This document shows positions 34,517 through 46,397 of a stretch of DNA of 64,000 bases, piece after piece. The position numbers were made by a program, and so were the translations under genes. The notes below the pieces were generated by a model. The model saw only the letters and a list, made by a program, of their open reading frames with translations, did no database searches and was not told the origin of the DNA. The stretch lies in the NCBI GenBank assembly GCA_965279195.1, contig CBDIHP010000017.1, forward strand, positions 23,904 through 87,903. Reading direction: 5' to 3'. This DNA is from CBDIHP01 sp965279195. Its GTDB lineage: Bacteria; Planctomycetota; Planctomycetia; Isosphaerales; Isosphaeraceae. Each line of letters opens with the position of its first letter. Within the stretch, counting starts at the first letter, position 1.

Positions 34517-35035
34517 ATGGATCGCCGCTCGATGCTCGGGATGATGGGCGTGGGGGCCGTCGGCCTGACCGCCTTCTCCGCCAGGGCCAACGCCGACGAC
34601 AAGGACGACGCGCAGGACAAGCACAAGGGCCACCAGGGCCACGACAAGATCCATCAGGATTGCCTCCAGGCCTGCGGCGACTGCGCCAAGGCGTGCGACG
34701 AGGCCTTCCACCACTGCTACATGCAGGTCGCCGAGGGCAAGCGCGAGCACGCCCGTTCCCTGCACCTGGTCTCCGACTGCGCGGGCTTCTGCGCACTCTC
34801 GGCCTGCACGATCGCCAAGCACAGCCCCCTGATGGCCTACTCCTGCGATGCCTGCGCAAAAGCCTGCGCCGACACGGTCGCGGAGACCTCCAAGTTCGAC
34901 TCGCCCGAGATGAGGGCGGTCACGAAGTCCCTCAAGCACTGCGAGGAGACCTGCAAGGCGATGGTCGCGGCCATGGGCAAGGGCCACCACGACCACGGCT
35001 CCGGGTCGAAGTCGTCCGGCCGAGCCGGTTCCTGA
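34517..35035 (+). CDS. Tat-exported four-helix-bundle copper-storage protein (Csp1-like)
   Basis: A 172-residue protein with a twin-arginine-like leader (MDRRSMLGMMGVGAVGLTAF) and a ribosome site CAGGAG. The mature chain holds 13 cysteines spaced along predicted helices: CLQACGDCAKACDEAFHHC, CAGFCALSAC, CDACAKAC and CEETC. Thirteen Cys on a four-helix bundle and Tat export match the characterised methanotroph Csp1, which binds many Cu(I) ions in its core. His-rich segments (HKGHQGHDKIH, GHHDHG) flank the bundle. A role in copper storage or detoxification outside the cytoplasm follows from the family. Confidence 0.9.
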   Translation: MDRRSMLGMMGVGAVGLTAFSARANADDKDDAQDKHKGHQGHDKIHQDCLQACGDCAKACDEAFHHCYMQVAEGKREHARSLHLVSDCAGFCALSACTIAKHSPLMAYSCDACAKACADTVAETSKFDSPEMRAVTKSLKHCEETCKAMVAAMGKGHHDHGSGSKSSGRAGS

Positions 35036-35107
35036 CGCAGTCCGATTGCGACGACTGCGACGATTGCAGCCAATATTCTTGAGATATGGGCTCTCCCCGG
35101 CCGAAAC

Positions 35108-35128
35108 AATGGACTGAATCGGTCCATT
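35108..35128 (+). promoter_or_regulatory. Leader hairpin/palindrome upstream of a secreted-protein gene
   Basis: AATGGAC-N7-GTCCATT lies 14 bases before the start codon at 35143, just ahead of the ribosome site GAGGGAG. It could be an operator or an RNA hairpin controlling initiation; no regulator is known. Confidence 0.35.
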
Positions 35129-35142
35129 ATGAGGGAGAGTCC

Positions 35143-37167
35143 ATGATCCCCAGGTCGCGCAAACAGGTCGGGGTCCGTCCCAGGCTCGAGCCGCTCGAAA
35201 CCCGGCAGTTGCTCGCCGGCGACGTCCGGCTCAACGTGAACCCGTCGACCATCCAGATCCGGGGAAGCAACGACTCGGACGCCATCTTCGTCACGGCAAC
35301 CGGCACCGAGCTGACCGTCGCGGGGATCAACGGCTCCACCGTGAACGGCAAGGCGTCCGTGACGGTGCCCCTCAAGAACAACCTGGTCATCCGGACCTTC
35401 GGCGGGCCCGACGAGGTCCGGATCGACAAGGTCAAGCTCAAGGGGCGGATGATCGTCAACACCGGCCAGGCCGACGACCTGGTGACGATCTACAACACGA
35501 CCATCGCCGGGACCGCATCCGTCGACGGCTCCGGGGGTTCCAACCACCTGGGCGTCGACTCGACCAACAAGTTCACGTCGCCGCCGGTCTACGCCAACAT
35601 TAAGTCGGTCGCCGAGTCGGTCCCGAGCCTGCCGACCTCCCAGGTCGTCGTGCGGGGGCGGTTTGACAACTCGGCGAGCCAGTCGACCGTGTACTTCGTG
35701 GGGAGCGACGGCTACCGTGTCGAAGTCCCGCAGACCCTGATCGTGCAGGACAGCGTCACGGTCGGCGTCCCGCCGCTGCTCGACACCCGGACGTTCGGCA
35801 ACCCGGCCGGAATCGTCAGCGTCCAGGTCAGCCAGGTGAGCCGGAAGGGCAAACCCGAAGGCTCGACCGTCCTCTCCAACTTCCCGGTCGCCGCCCTCCC
35901 GACGACGGGGCTGTCCGCCGGGACGATCACGCTCCAGGCCCTGGACGGCATCAATTCGCTCCTTGCCTCCGCCGTCACGAGCTATCAGGCGGTCCAGAAG
36001 AAGGCCGGGACCCGCATCGACACGGGCCCGCTGATCGCCCAGATCGGCGTCCTATCCGCCCGGATCACGACACTCGCCGGACAGGTGACGGCCCTCGCCA
36101 ACGGCTCGACGTCCTCAATCGCGCTGGGCAACATCAACGGCCAGGCGATCGCGGTCGACACCGCTTCGCTCGCCCTCGCGGACCAGATCCTGCTGGCTCA
36201 GGGGCTTTCCGTCACGGGCGGGGCCGGCGGGACGACCCCGCTGAACCTGACGGCTCTGGCCACCAGGACGCCGGATCAGGTCATCGCCGCCGAGATCAAG
36301 CAGCTCACCGCCGAGAACAAGCCGGGGCCGATCAACAACAGCCTCGGACGGATCCGTTCCGCCGGCAGCGGCTCGGTCGGGGTCGGCGGGCTCGCGACCC
36401 AGTTGCTCGGCACCCAGACCTATGACGCCGCGACCCGACAGACCGGCGCGGACGTGACCGCCGGCTACGACCTCGCCTCGGTCATCCTGTCGACCTTCTC
36501 GGTCGCCCAGACCCTCCAGTCGGCGAACACCCAGCTCATCGCCGCAACCTCGACCCAGGCCGACTACGACGGCACGATCTCCAACATCCGCAACGCCGGC
36601 GTCGATCGGCTCAACGGCCTGACCAACGCGAATCTGGCCGCGCTGGAATCGCCGACCCCCGCCAATACCGGCTTGCAACAGGTCGTCGCCGAGGCGCAAC
36701 GGACGTTCGAGCTGGCCTTCCGCGACGACCGTCCCGCCCGTTTGAGCGTCGCCACCCAGATCAACAACAATTACAACTTCATCAACACCGCGTTCGGGGG
36801 CGGCGGGGGCGGTGGCGGCGGATCGCTCAACGCGACGAACCTGTCGGGCATCTACCAGTTCACCGGGACCGGGGCCTTCGCCGGGACGTCGAACGGCAAC
36901 ATGACCCTGACCGTCACCGGCCAGAACGGCCAGAACATCACCGGGCGTGCCAACTTCACGAACCTCGGCGGTCAGAACCTCTCGGCAGTCTTCACCGCGG
37001 TCTACAACCCGGCCCTGCCGACCCGTAACTTCGTCGGGAATATCCAGGGCATCCTCAATGGCACCGACCTGAATTTCGCCGGCACGATCATCGGGCGGAG
37101 CATCTCCGACGGCATCCTCAACGCTGCGGGTGGCCAGAGCGGCACATTCACCCTCGGCTTGCAATAA
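35143..37167 (+). CDS. Large secreted surface-type protein with planctomycete N-terminal motif
   Basis: A 674-residue protein starting MIPRSRKQVGVRPRLEPLETRQLLAGD; RLEPLETRQLL is the planctomycete N-terminal motif found on large extracellular proteins. Residues ~20-130 are beta-rich and Thr/Asn/Val-rich, resembling beta-solenoid adhesin segments. Residues ~260-540 are rich in Ala/Gln/Thr with helical character. A run of Gly residues (TAFGGGGGGGGGSL) then precedes a C-terminal beta domain (YQFTGTGAFAGTS, then LTVTGQNGQNITG). No enzyme motif is seen. A cell-surface or matrix role is inferred. Start chosen for GGGAGAG upstream. Confidence 0.75.
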   Translation: MIPRSRKQVGVRPRLEPLETRQLLAGDVRLNVNPSTIQIRGSNDSDAIFVTATGTELTVAGINGSTVNGKASVTVPLKNNLVIRTFGGPDEVRIDKVKLKGRMIVNTGQADDLVTIYNTTIAGTASVDGSGGSNHLGVDSTNKFTSPPVYANIKSVAESVPSLPTSQVVVRGRFDNSASQSTVYFVGSDGYRVEVPQTLIVQDSVTVGVPPLLDTRTFGNPAGIVSVQVSQVSRKGKPEGSTVLSNFPVAALPTTGLSAGTITLQALDGINSLLASAVTSYQAVQKKAGTRIDTGPLIAQIGVLSARITTLAGQVTALANGSTSSIALGNINGQAIAVDTASLALADQILLAQGLSVTGGAGGTTPLNLTALATRTPDQVIAAEIKQLTAENKPGPINNSLGRIRSAGSGSVGVGGLATQLLGTQTYDAATRQTGADVTAGYDLASVILSTFSVAQTLQSANTQLIAATSTQADYDGTISNIRNAGVDRLNGLTNANLAALESPTPANTGLQQVVAEAQRTFELAFRDDRPARLSVATQINNNYNFINTAFGGGGGGGGGSLNATNLSGIYQFTGTGAFAGTSNGNMTLTVTGQNGQNITGRANFTNLGGQNLSAVFTAVYNPALPTRNFVGNIQGILNGTDLNFAGTIIGRSISDGILNAAGGQSGTFTLGLQ

Positions 37168-37211
37168 AGACCGTGGCGGCCGTCGAGGTCGGAGAACCCC
37201 TGCCTCGGCGG

Positions 37212-38201
37212 TCAGCCGTTCTCCATGTCGTCCAGCGCGGGCGGCTTGATCGCGGCCCGCAACGCAAGCGGTCGCGAGAAGGCGAAGGCGACCCCGAAGA
37301 CGACGACCGTCCCCAGCACGCCGGCCGCGGCGGTCGCCGCCTTCACATGGGCGATCCCCGGTATGACGAGCTGGTAGTCGGGCAGGGGGGCGGCGAACAG
37401 CGGCTCCCCTTCCTTGAGAAATCCCAGCTTCTCGCCGACCCATTCCAGGCCATCCGGATGTTCCGAGGCCAGGGGCGCCAGGATGACCGCGATCGCGAGG
37501 GCCACGAGCACCCCGGCGATCACGAGCCCCTTCGAGGCGACTCGGGGTTCCAGGTCCGATTCGTACTTCTCATCGTGGATCAGGTCGGGGCGGGTCTGGA
37601 GCAGAAGCCGGAGCACCAGCCCGGTGATCACCGCCTCACCCAGCCCGATCCCGGCGTGGACCAGGACCATCCAGCCGAGGACGTCGAAGAACGCGATTCC
37701 GTTGCCGGACAGACCGAGTTCCATCGCGAACGCCCCCGCGCTCAGGATCACCGAGAACCAGGCCGCCGCCATCGCGCCGATGAGCACGCCCGAGCGTCCC
37801 CCCAACTTGCGCCGGAGGGCGTCGTAGATCGCATAGCCGCCGAGACACCCGATCAGGCCCATGTTCAGGAAATTGGCCCCGAGCGCGGTGACCCCGCCGT
37901 CGGCATAAAGGAAGCACTGGACGATCAGGACGGCGGCCATCACCACCGCCCCCGCCCAGGGCCCGAGCAAGACAGCCGACAGCACGCCGCCCATCAGGTG
38001 ACCCGAGATCGGCAGGGGATACAGCGGGAAATTCACCATCTGGCCGGCGAACACGAACGACGCCATCGTCCCCATCAGGACGGTCGTCCGGTCCCGGAGG
38101 TGCCCCTTGAGGCGGGAGACGCCCAGCGCGAGGCCCCCGACCGCCAGCGCGTCGGTCGCCAGGGCAATCCGCCAGTCCAGGACCGCCTCGGGAATGTGCA
38201 T
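37212..38201 (-). CDS. NikM/CbiM-type ECF metal transporter S-component fused to PDGLE (NikN/CbiN-like) domain
   Basis: A 329-residue inner-membrane protein. It starts MHIPEAVLDW: in NikM/CbiM the N-terminal amine and His2 bind the Ni/Co ion, which fixes this start. FPLYPLPISGHLMGG contains a further conserved His. The C-terminal part has the PDGLE motif (SEHPDGLEWVGEKLGF) and ends with a membrane segment, as in NikMN or CbiMN fusions. No CbiQ/NikQ or ATPase gene is adjacent, so the energising module must be encoded elsewhere. A NikR-box-like palindrome 30 bases upstream favours nickel. Convergent with the secreted-protein gene on the left. Confidence 0.88.
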   Translation of the reverse strand: MHIPEAVLDWRIALATDALAVGGLALGVSRLKGHLRDRTTVLMGTMASFVFAGQMVNFPLYPLPISGHLMGGVLSAVLLGPWAGAVVMAAVLIVQCFLYADGGVTALGANFLNMGLIGCLGGYAIYDALRRKLGGRSGVLIGAMAAAWFSVILSAGAFAMELGLSGNGIAFFDVLGWMVLVHAGIGLGEAVITGLVLRLLLQTRPDLIHDEKYESDLEPRVASKGLVIAGVLVALAIAVILAPLASEHPDGLEWVGEKLGFLKEGEPLFAAPLPDYQLVIPGIAHVKAATAAAGVLGTVVVFGVAFAFSRPLALRAAIKPPALDDMENG

Positions 38202-38230
38202 GGCGCTCGACCCCACCTCGAAATCCGCCG

Positions 38231-38258
38231 GTATCACGTTTCCGCTCGATTGTAATAC
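38231..38258 (-). promoter_or_regulatory. Candidate NikR operator upstream of the NikM/CbiM gene
   Basis: A 28-base inverted repeat, GTATCA-N16-TAATAC on the plus strand (GTATTA-N16-TGATAC on the gene strand). The established E. coli NikR box is GTATGA-N16-TCATAC, the same half-site and the same spacing. It lies 30-57 bases upstream of the start codon, a position suited to repression. A NikR gene is present at 56826-57308. Confidence 0.65.
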
Positions 38259-38373
38259 CAGGCGAACGAGAGGCAACGGGGCGGCCGCGCGATTCGACGG
38301 AGGCGACCGGACGTCGCATCCCAAATGGTGACGGCGCGGTCGGTTCGGGTCGGGGTTCGGTGTAGTTGCGTGC

Positions 38374-38403
38374 TTGACACGCTCCGTCCGGTTGGTCTAT
38401 GGT
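38374..38403 (+). promoter_or_regulatory. Sigma-70-type promoter for tex
   Basis: TTGACA at 38374, an 18-base spacer and TATGGT at 38398. This leaves a leader of about 110 bases before the tex start. It is the best -35/-10 pair I can see in the window. Confidence 0.55.
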
Positions 38404-38520
38404 AGGCCGTCTGTTTTTCCGTCGTATACCATGGACCGGTCCGCGCGCTGCCTCCGCGACCTCCCACATCGGTGGCGGGCCCCGTCGTAACGCCGTTCTC
38501 CCTATCAGGTGAACCATCTC

Positions 38521-41859
<3,339 letters not shown>

Positions 41860-41897
41860 ATTAACCCAGAGCGAAGCTTGCTCCGCGTGCCAATCTC

Positions 41898-41942
41898 GCC
41901 AGCGACAGGCCCTCCAGGAGGTCTGCCGCTGGCGTTCTTTTT
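41898..41942 (+). terminator. Intrinsic terminator after tex
   Basis: A long stem, GCCAGCGACAGGCCCTCC with GGAGGTCTGCCGCTGGC (a few mismatches, tiny loop), followed by GTTCTTTTTCC. It is embedded in a hairpin repeat region (about 41869-41990) with the AGCTTGCTCC core seen at 7.4, 49.7 and 54.3 kb. Confidence 0.65.
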
Positions 41943-42006
41943 CCGGCGTTACGGGGAGCAAACTCCCCTACCAGTAGCGGACGCTCGCTGCCGCATTGTG
42001 CGGTGG

Positions 42007-42971
42007 TCAGCGCGGCCAGTAGTCGCGCCGGACCTTCGTCAGGTACGTGAACGTCGGGTTCACGAACTGCGTGCAGCGCGATTCCCAGCACCTGGCCGAG
42101 CCATAAATAGGCCTCAGCCCGGGGCATGCCTTCGGCTTCGAGCGAGCCAGAGCACCATGCCTTCGAGAGCGACGCCCGGAAGGCGTCCTCGGCCGGTCGC
42201 CCCTGCGCGGCGATCATCCGGTGGGGTGGCGTCCTCGATCTCGGGGCCAGGTGTAGTTCTCGGGCCGGTGCGATCAGCTCGACGCGAAATCTCGACGGTG
42301 CCCGAGGCTTCGATCCCGCCCGCGCCACAGATCTCGCCGTCCCCCTGGCGGGCGTGCATGTCTCCGACGTGCAGCAGGGCCCCGGGCACGTTGACGGGAA
42401 GGATCACGCGGGCCCCCGTGGTGACTTCCTGCACATCGAGATTGCCGCCGTAGTTGCCCGCCCAGGTGTTGCCCCAGGTCTCGTACTCGGGGCTGGTGGC
42501 GACGAACCCGATCATGGGCTCGACCGGCAGCGTCCGCCCGTCGCCCCAGTGGATCAGGCCGTCCTCGATATGAACAACCTTGTGCGCCGGGGGCCGATCC
42601 CCGAAGCCGCCCAGCCACCCCGGCATCGCGCCATTTGCTGCCCCGGAACCTCGTGAACCCCAGGGGATCGAGCGAGATCGGCCCGATCTCGACCACCAGC
42701 GCCATCCCGGGCATCGCCCCGGCGACGTGGATGCAACCGCTCGACGGGTTCCCCCGCGCGCAGCAGCTCGGTCAGCCGCTTGCCGTCGGGATGGTCGTCG
42801 AGCCAGGGTCCGCGGTTTGAGCTGGGTCTGGACGCGGAAGGCCTCTCCGGGCCGGACGTGCATCGTCGTCGCGTTGCCCGGCCCGGTCTCGAAGTAAAGC
42901 ACATCGGTCGTGGCGGTCTGCATCGTCGCTCGGGCCTCGTGGATGCGGGTCGGATGACTCGTAGGCCGCAT
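42007..42971 (-). pseudogene. Acetamidase/formamidase-family gene broken by several frameshifts
   Basis: Reading across frames gives one coherent protein of about 315 residues. From N to C these are TTDVLYFETGPGNATTMHVR, RGPWLDDHPDGKRL, SGCIHVAGAMPGMALVVEIG, AHKVVHIEDGLIHWGDG, MIGFVATSPEYETWGNTWAG, VPGALLHVGDMHARQGDGEI, a PENYTWP-like segment, and the end CTQFVNPTFTYL then RRDYWPR. This follows the acetamidase/formamidase fold, which hydrolyses short amides. Most breaks are one extra base, often in short runs (near 42817, 42752, 42635, 42286, 42088). Because neighbours are damaged in the same way, sequence error is more likely than true decay. It begins 23 bases after the stop of the HEAT gene. 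Confidence 0.7.
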
Positions 42972-42994
42972 CGTGGATCGGCCCGTCGGCGAAG

Positions 42995-43969
42995 TCAACC
43001 GCCCTGGCCGCGACGGATGTTCCGGATGGCCTCTTCCACGTTCCGGATCGCCGAGGCCGAATCAGCGTCGGACCTCGACCGTGCCCTCGCGAATGCCCCG
43101 GAGCGTGGGCGGCGAGCCCGTTGCTCGTGGCCTGGAGAGCCAGGAACATCGCCCCGATGTCGATCCGGCCCGCCTTCACGTCCTGGGTCAGGCCCGAAGA
43201 CCGCGTTCATCAGGTCGAATCCCGCACACGCTCTGCGAGAAAAGCCGCATCGGCCATGTTCTCCAGCCGCCCCTGAATCAGATCGACCGCTCGGGCGTTG
43301 TCGATCGTCCGAAGGGTCCCGGAGTGCCGCATGGACGACATGGCCATGTGCGGGTGGGTCGAGCACTCGGGCCACCGGCTCGAACGCCGACGGATCGCCG
43401 ATCGACGCCAGGGCCGAGAGAGGCCTCCAGGACGATCACGACATCCTCATCCTGCAGGCAGATCACCAGCGGCCCGACCGCCTTCGTGTCCTTCCTCCTG
43501 CCGAGGAACCGGGCGGGCTGCGAGAACCGGATCCCGGTGTTCGGGTCCTCAAGCGCGGCCAGGAGCAGTTCGGTGACCGCCGGCCTTCTTGAACTTCCAC
43601 AGGACCTCGATCGCCGCGTGACGGTACGGCGTCCCCGCGCCCGGATAGGCCGCCAGGATGGGGTCCATACGCCGCCGCCCCCAGCTTCCGACAAGGATGC
43701 CGCCGCGAGCATCCGCAGGGAATGGTCTGGGTCCGCCATCGCCGCGACGAGTCCCGGGATCGCCTCCTTCGCCTTGAGCCGGCCGAGCGAATCGGGCCGC
43801 GCCCCGGCGGACCTCGATCGCCGGATCGGAGAGAGGCCCGGATCAAGGGGGCCGATCGCACTCGGATCGCCCATCGTCCCCCAGGGCCTTCGAAGCCCGG
43901 GTCCGCTCGGCCTTGCGGAGTGGACGTGAGGTCGGCAATTGCGGCGTCGACGGTATAGCCCGGCTTCAT
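42995..43969 (-). pseudogene. HEAT-repeat protein gene broken by several frameshifts
   Basis: Across frames a ~320-residue helical-repeat protein can be rebuilt. It starts MKPGYTVDAAIADLTS and carries HEAT units such as DPAIEVRRGAARSLGRLKAK, EAIPGLVAAMADPDHSLRML, AVTELLLAALEDPNTGIRFS and TKAVGPLVICLQDEDVVIVL, with a C-terminal helical region ending AIRNVEEAIRNIRRGQGG. No enzyme motif is seen. Such proteins usually act as scaffolds. It probably formed an operon with the downstream acetamidase-like gene. The breaks are mostly single extra bases. Confidence 0.65.
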
Positions 43970-44265
43970 CGTTGTTCACCACGGTCCCGAATGGCTCGGT
44001 CTGGTTCGCCGCCGCGCCCGACCGGATGCCCCCGACGCGCGGCCCGAGACGTGCTCGGACCCTTCCATTAGCGCCCGGGGAGGCGTCGCTGTCACCGGGA
44101 CTCCCGGCTCCGCACAGGGCCCGCGTTGCCGGGACGCGTCTTCGGTGTGTCGCCTAGCGGACATCCAAGCATGAACCGACTGCCCTTGGCCCCTGGCCCC
44201 GCGCGACTATAATCCCCGGAGGGAACGCCCCGGATGGATCGACTTTATCGAGGAGTGGAGCCCCG
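43970..44265. other. Divergent intergenic region, no gene recognised
   Basis: About 300 bases between the HEAT gene (minus) and the ABC permease (plus). No convincing reading frame, repeat or promoter is visible. It lies within the stretch of suspected sequence errors, so short coding extensions could be hidden. Confidence 0.45.
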
Positions 44266-45484
44266 ATGGGCACGTTTGCCTGGCGAAATCTGATGACCCG
44301 CCCGCTCCGGACGGCGCTGGCGCTCATCGGCCTGTCGGTGCCGATCCTGGGCGTGATCGGGCTGTTCTGCCTCTCGGGCGCGCTCCGGAACCTGGTCGGC
44401 GAGACGCTGAACCAGATCCAGGGGATCATGGTCCTGCGCTCCAACGTCCCCAGCCCCGTCTTCAGCGACGTCGAGGCGAGCCTCGCCGAGAAGATCCGGG
44501 CGGTGCCCGGCGTTCAGGTCGTCGCCACCGAGGTCTGGAAGCTGGCCCCGGCCGTCGAGGGCAAGAACCTGAATCATGAAGTCCATCACGGACTTCGCCA
44601 AGGGCCAGCAGCCCGTCTCACTCTTCGACGCACCCGTCATCCAGGGGCAGGACATCCCCAGCCACTCAAAGATTCGCACGTCCGTCTACGGTAAGGCGAC
44701 CCGCGAGCGCGGGTTCGGCCGATTCCTCGACGAGACCGATCGCGGCCAGCCGCACATCGTCATCAGCAAGAAGCTCGCGAAGCAGTACGGCCAGGGCGGG
44801 GTGCCGAAGAAGGTGGGCGACACCCTCCACATCGACGGCAAGCCGTTCGAGATCGTCGGCATCTACGACACCGGCTCGATGTTCCTCGACGTCGTGATCG
44901 TCATGGACATCGACGTCGCGCGGAAACTCGTGGGCGTCGCGTCGGACCGGGCGTCGAGCTTCTACGTCGAGATGGACAACATCTCGCAGAACCAGGCGGT
45001 CGCCGCGCTGATCGAGCAGGCCGTCCCCAACGTCGACGCCCGCAGCATGGAGGAATTCCAGGCGAACTTCGGGGTCCTCATGGGCCAGCTCGACCTGTTC
45101 CTGCTGATGACCGTCAGCCTGGCCTTGCTCGTGGGCGTGGTGGGGATCATCAACACGATGCTCATGAGCACGACCGAGCGGTTCGTCGAGTTCGGGGTCC
45201 TACGGACCAACGGCTGGTCGCGCGGTCACGTGCTGGCCCTGGTCACCTTCGAGAGTGCGATGCTGGGACTGCTCTCCGGGGTCATCGGCTGCACCATCGC
45301 CGTGGTCGCCGCGCTCATCGCGAACCAGTTTCTGACCGGCGGTCTGGTCCTGTCGATCCCCCTCTGGCTGGTCGCGCTGGGCATCGGCCTGAGCGTCGTT
45401 ACCGGTACCCTCGGCGGCCTCTACCCCGCCTGGAAAGCCTCGCGCCTCGTTCCCATGGACGCCATTCGTTTGGGGTCGCATTGA
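44266..45484 (+). CDS. MacB/LolC-type ABC transporter permease, one frameshift near 44575
   Basis: About 405 residues when read through a +1 shift. N-terminal membrane segment in RTALALIGLSVPILGVIGLF, an extracytoplasmic MacB_PCD-like domain (IVISKKLAKQYG, VGDTLHIDGKPFEIVGIYD), then the FtsX domain with three membrane segments and the end YPAWKASRLVPMDAIRLGSH. The break is at GGCAAGAACCTGAATCATGA: removing one A restores NLIMKSITDFAKG. The start has GAGGAG upstream. With the ATPase at 45663 it should form a lipoprotein- or drug-type exporter; no HlyD-type partner is in the window. A shorter frame starting at 44576 also reads to the stop. Confidence 0.82.
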
Positions 45485-45494
45485 GGGAGAGAGG

Positions 45495-45633
45495 GAATTG
45501 AACCACAGAGACACAGAGAGCACGGAGTCGATGATGAGAGAGAAGTAGAAGAATGAGAAATAAGAACTAAAAATATCTTATTAATTAGTTGCTCTCCACT
45601 CTCCGTGCCCTCTGTGTCTCTGTGGTTCAATTC
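45495..45633. repeat. ACCACAGAG-type inverted repeat with AT-rich centre
   Basis: Arms of 33 bases (45495-45527 and 45601-45633) match with one mismatch. They contain TTGAACCACAGAGACACAGA. The ~73-base centre is strongly AT-rich (for example AAAAATATCTTATTAATTAG) in an otherwise GC-rich region. It separates the permease and ATPase genes of one transporter. Confidence 0.85.
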
Positions 45634-45662
45634 TTCCCTTCCGCATTCGAAGGATCCCCACG

Positions 45663-46397
45663 ATGATCGAAGTCCAGGACGTCCACAAATCCTTCCGGAG
45701 CGGGGACAGGATGATCGAGGCATTGCGGGGGGTGTCGTGCCGCATCCCGCGCGGGCGGCTGGCGTTCATCGTGGGGCCGTCGGGGTCGGGGAAGAGCACG
45801 CTGCTCTACCTCCTCGGGGCGCTCGACCAGCCGACGACGGGCTCGATCGTCGTGGACGGGCAGGACCTCACGGGCATGTCCGAGGCTGAGCAGAACCTCT
45901 ACCGCCGCGACCGCGTCGGGTTCATCTTCCAGTCGTTCAACCTGATCAAGAACCTCAACGCCGTCGAAAACGTCGTCGTGCCGTTCCTGCCCCGGGGCAT
46001 CACCGCCGAGCACCGGGCGAGGGCGGCGGAGCTGCTCGAACGATTCGGCCTCAAGGGGCGGCTCGACCACAAGCCCTATCAGCTCTCCGGCGGCGAGCAG
46101 CAACGCGTGGCCATCGCCCGGGCCCTCATCAAGGACCCGGTCCTCGTCCTGGGCGATGAGCCCACGGGCGAACTGGATTCGAAGACGGGCGACGAGATCT
46201 ACAAGATCTTGCGCAAGCTCCAGTCGGAGCGCCAGACGACCATGGTGATCGTCACCCACGACCGCCGCTTCATCACCCGCGACGACCTCGTCCTGGAGAT
46301 CATGGACGGCCAGCTCGTGAGCACCCTGGAAGGCCACGAGCACCACGCCCGCTGGCTAGAACGCGAGAAGGATCTTGCCGAAGCCCAGGTTGGCTGA
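45663..46397 (+). CDS. ABC transporter ATP-binding protein (MacB/LolD type)
   Basis: A 244-residue cytosolic ATPase. Walker A GPSGSGKST at about residue 38, Q-loop FIFQSFNLI, signature LSGGEQQRVAIARAL, Walker B VLVLGDEPTGELD and switch His in IVTHDRR are all present. Sequence style is that of LolD/MacB ATPases that pair with FtsX-type permeases, and such a permease precedes it by 180 bases, with a repeat in between. The last 42 bases overlap the convergent quinone oxidoreductase gene. Confidence 0.95.
   Translation: MIEVQDVHKSFRSGDRMIEALRGVSCRIPRGRLAFIVGPSGSGKSTLLYLLGALDQPTTGSIVVDGQDLTGMSEAEQNLYRRDRVGFIFQSFNLIKNLNAVENVVVPFLPRGITAEHRARAAELLERFGLKGRLDHKPYQLSGGEQQRVAIARALIKDPVLVLGDEPTGELDSKTGDEIYKILRKLQSERQTTMVIVTHDRRFITRDDLVLEIMDGQLVSTLEGHEHHARWLEREKDLAEAQVG

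Noticed and set aside
38202..38340. Cobalamin riboswitch upstream of the NikM/CbiM gene
   Set aside because: No B12-box-like element is visible and the leader is only about 140 bases; the NikR-like palindrome explains the region better.
42007..43969. True decay of the acetamidase and HEAT genes
   Set aside because: Protein motifs are intact apart from mostly one-base insertions, and functional neighbours are damaged in the same way; error is the simpler explanation.
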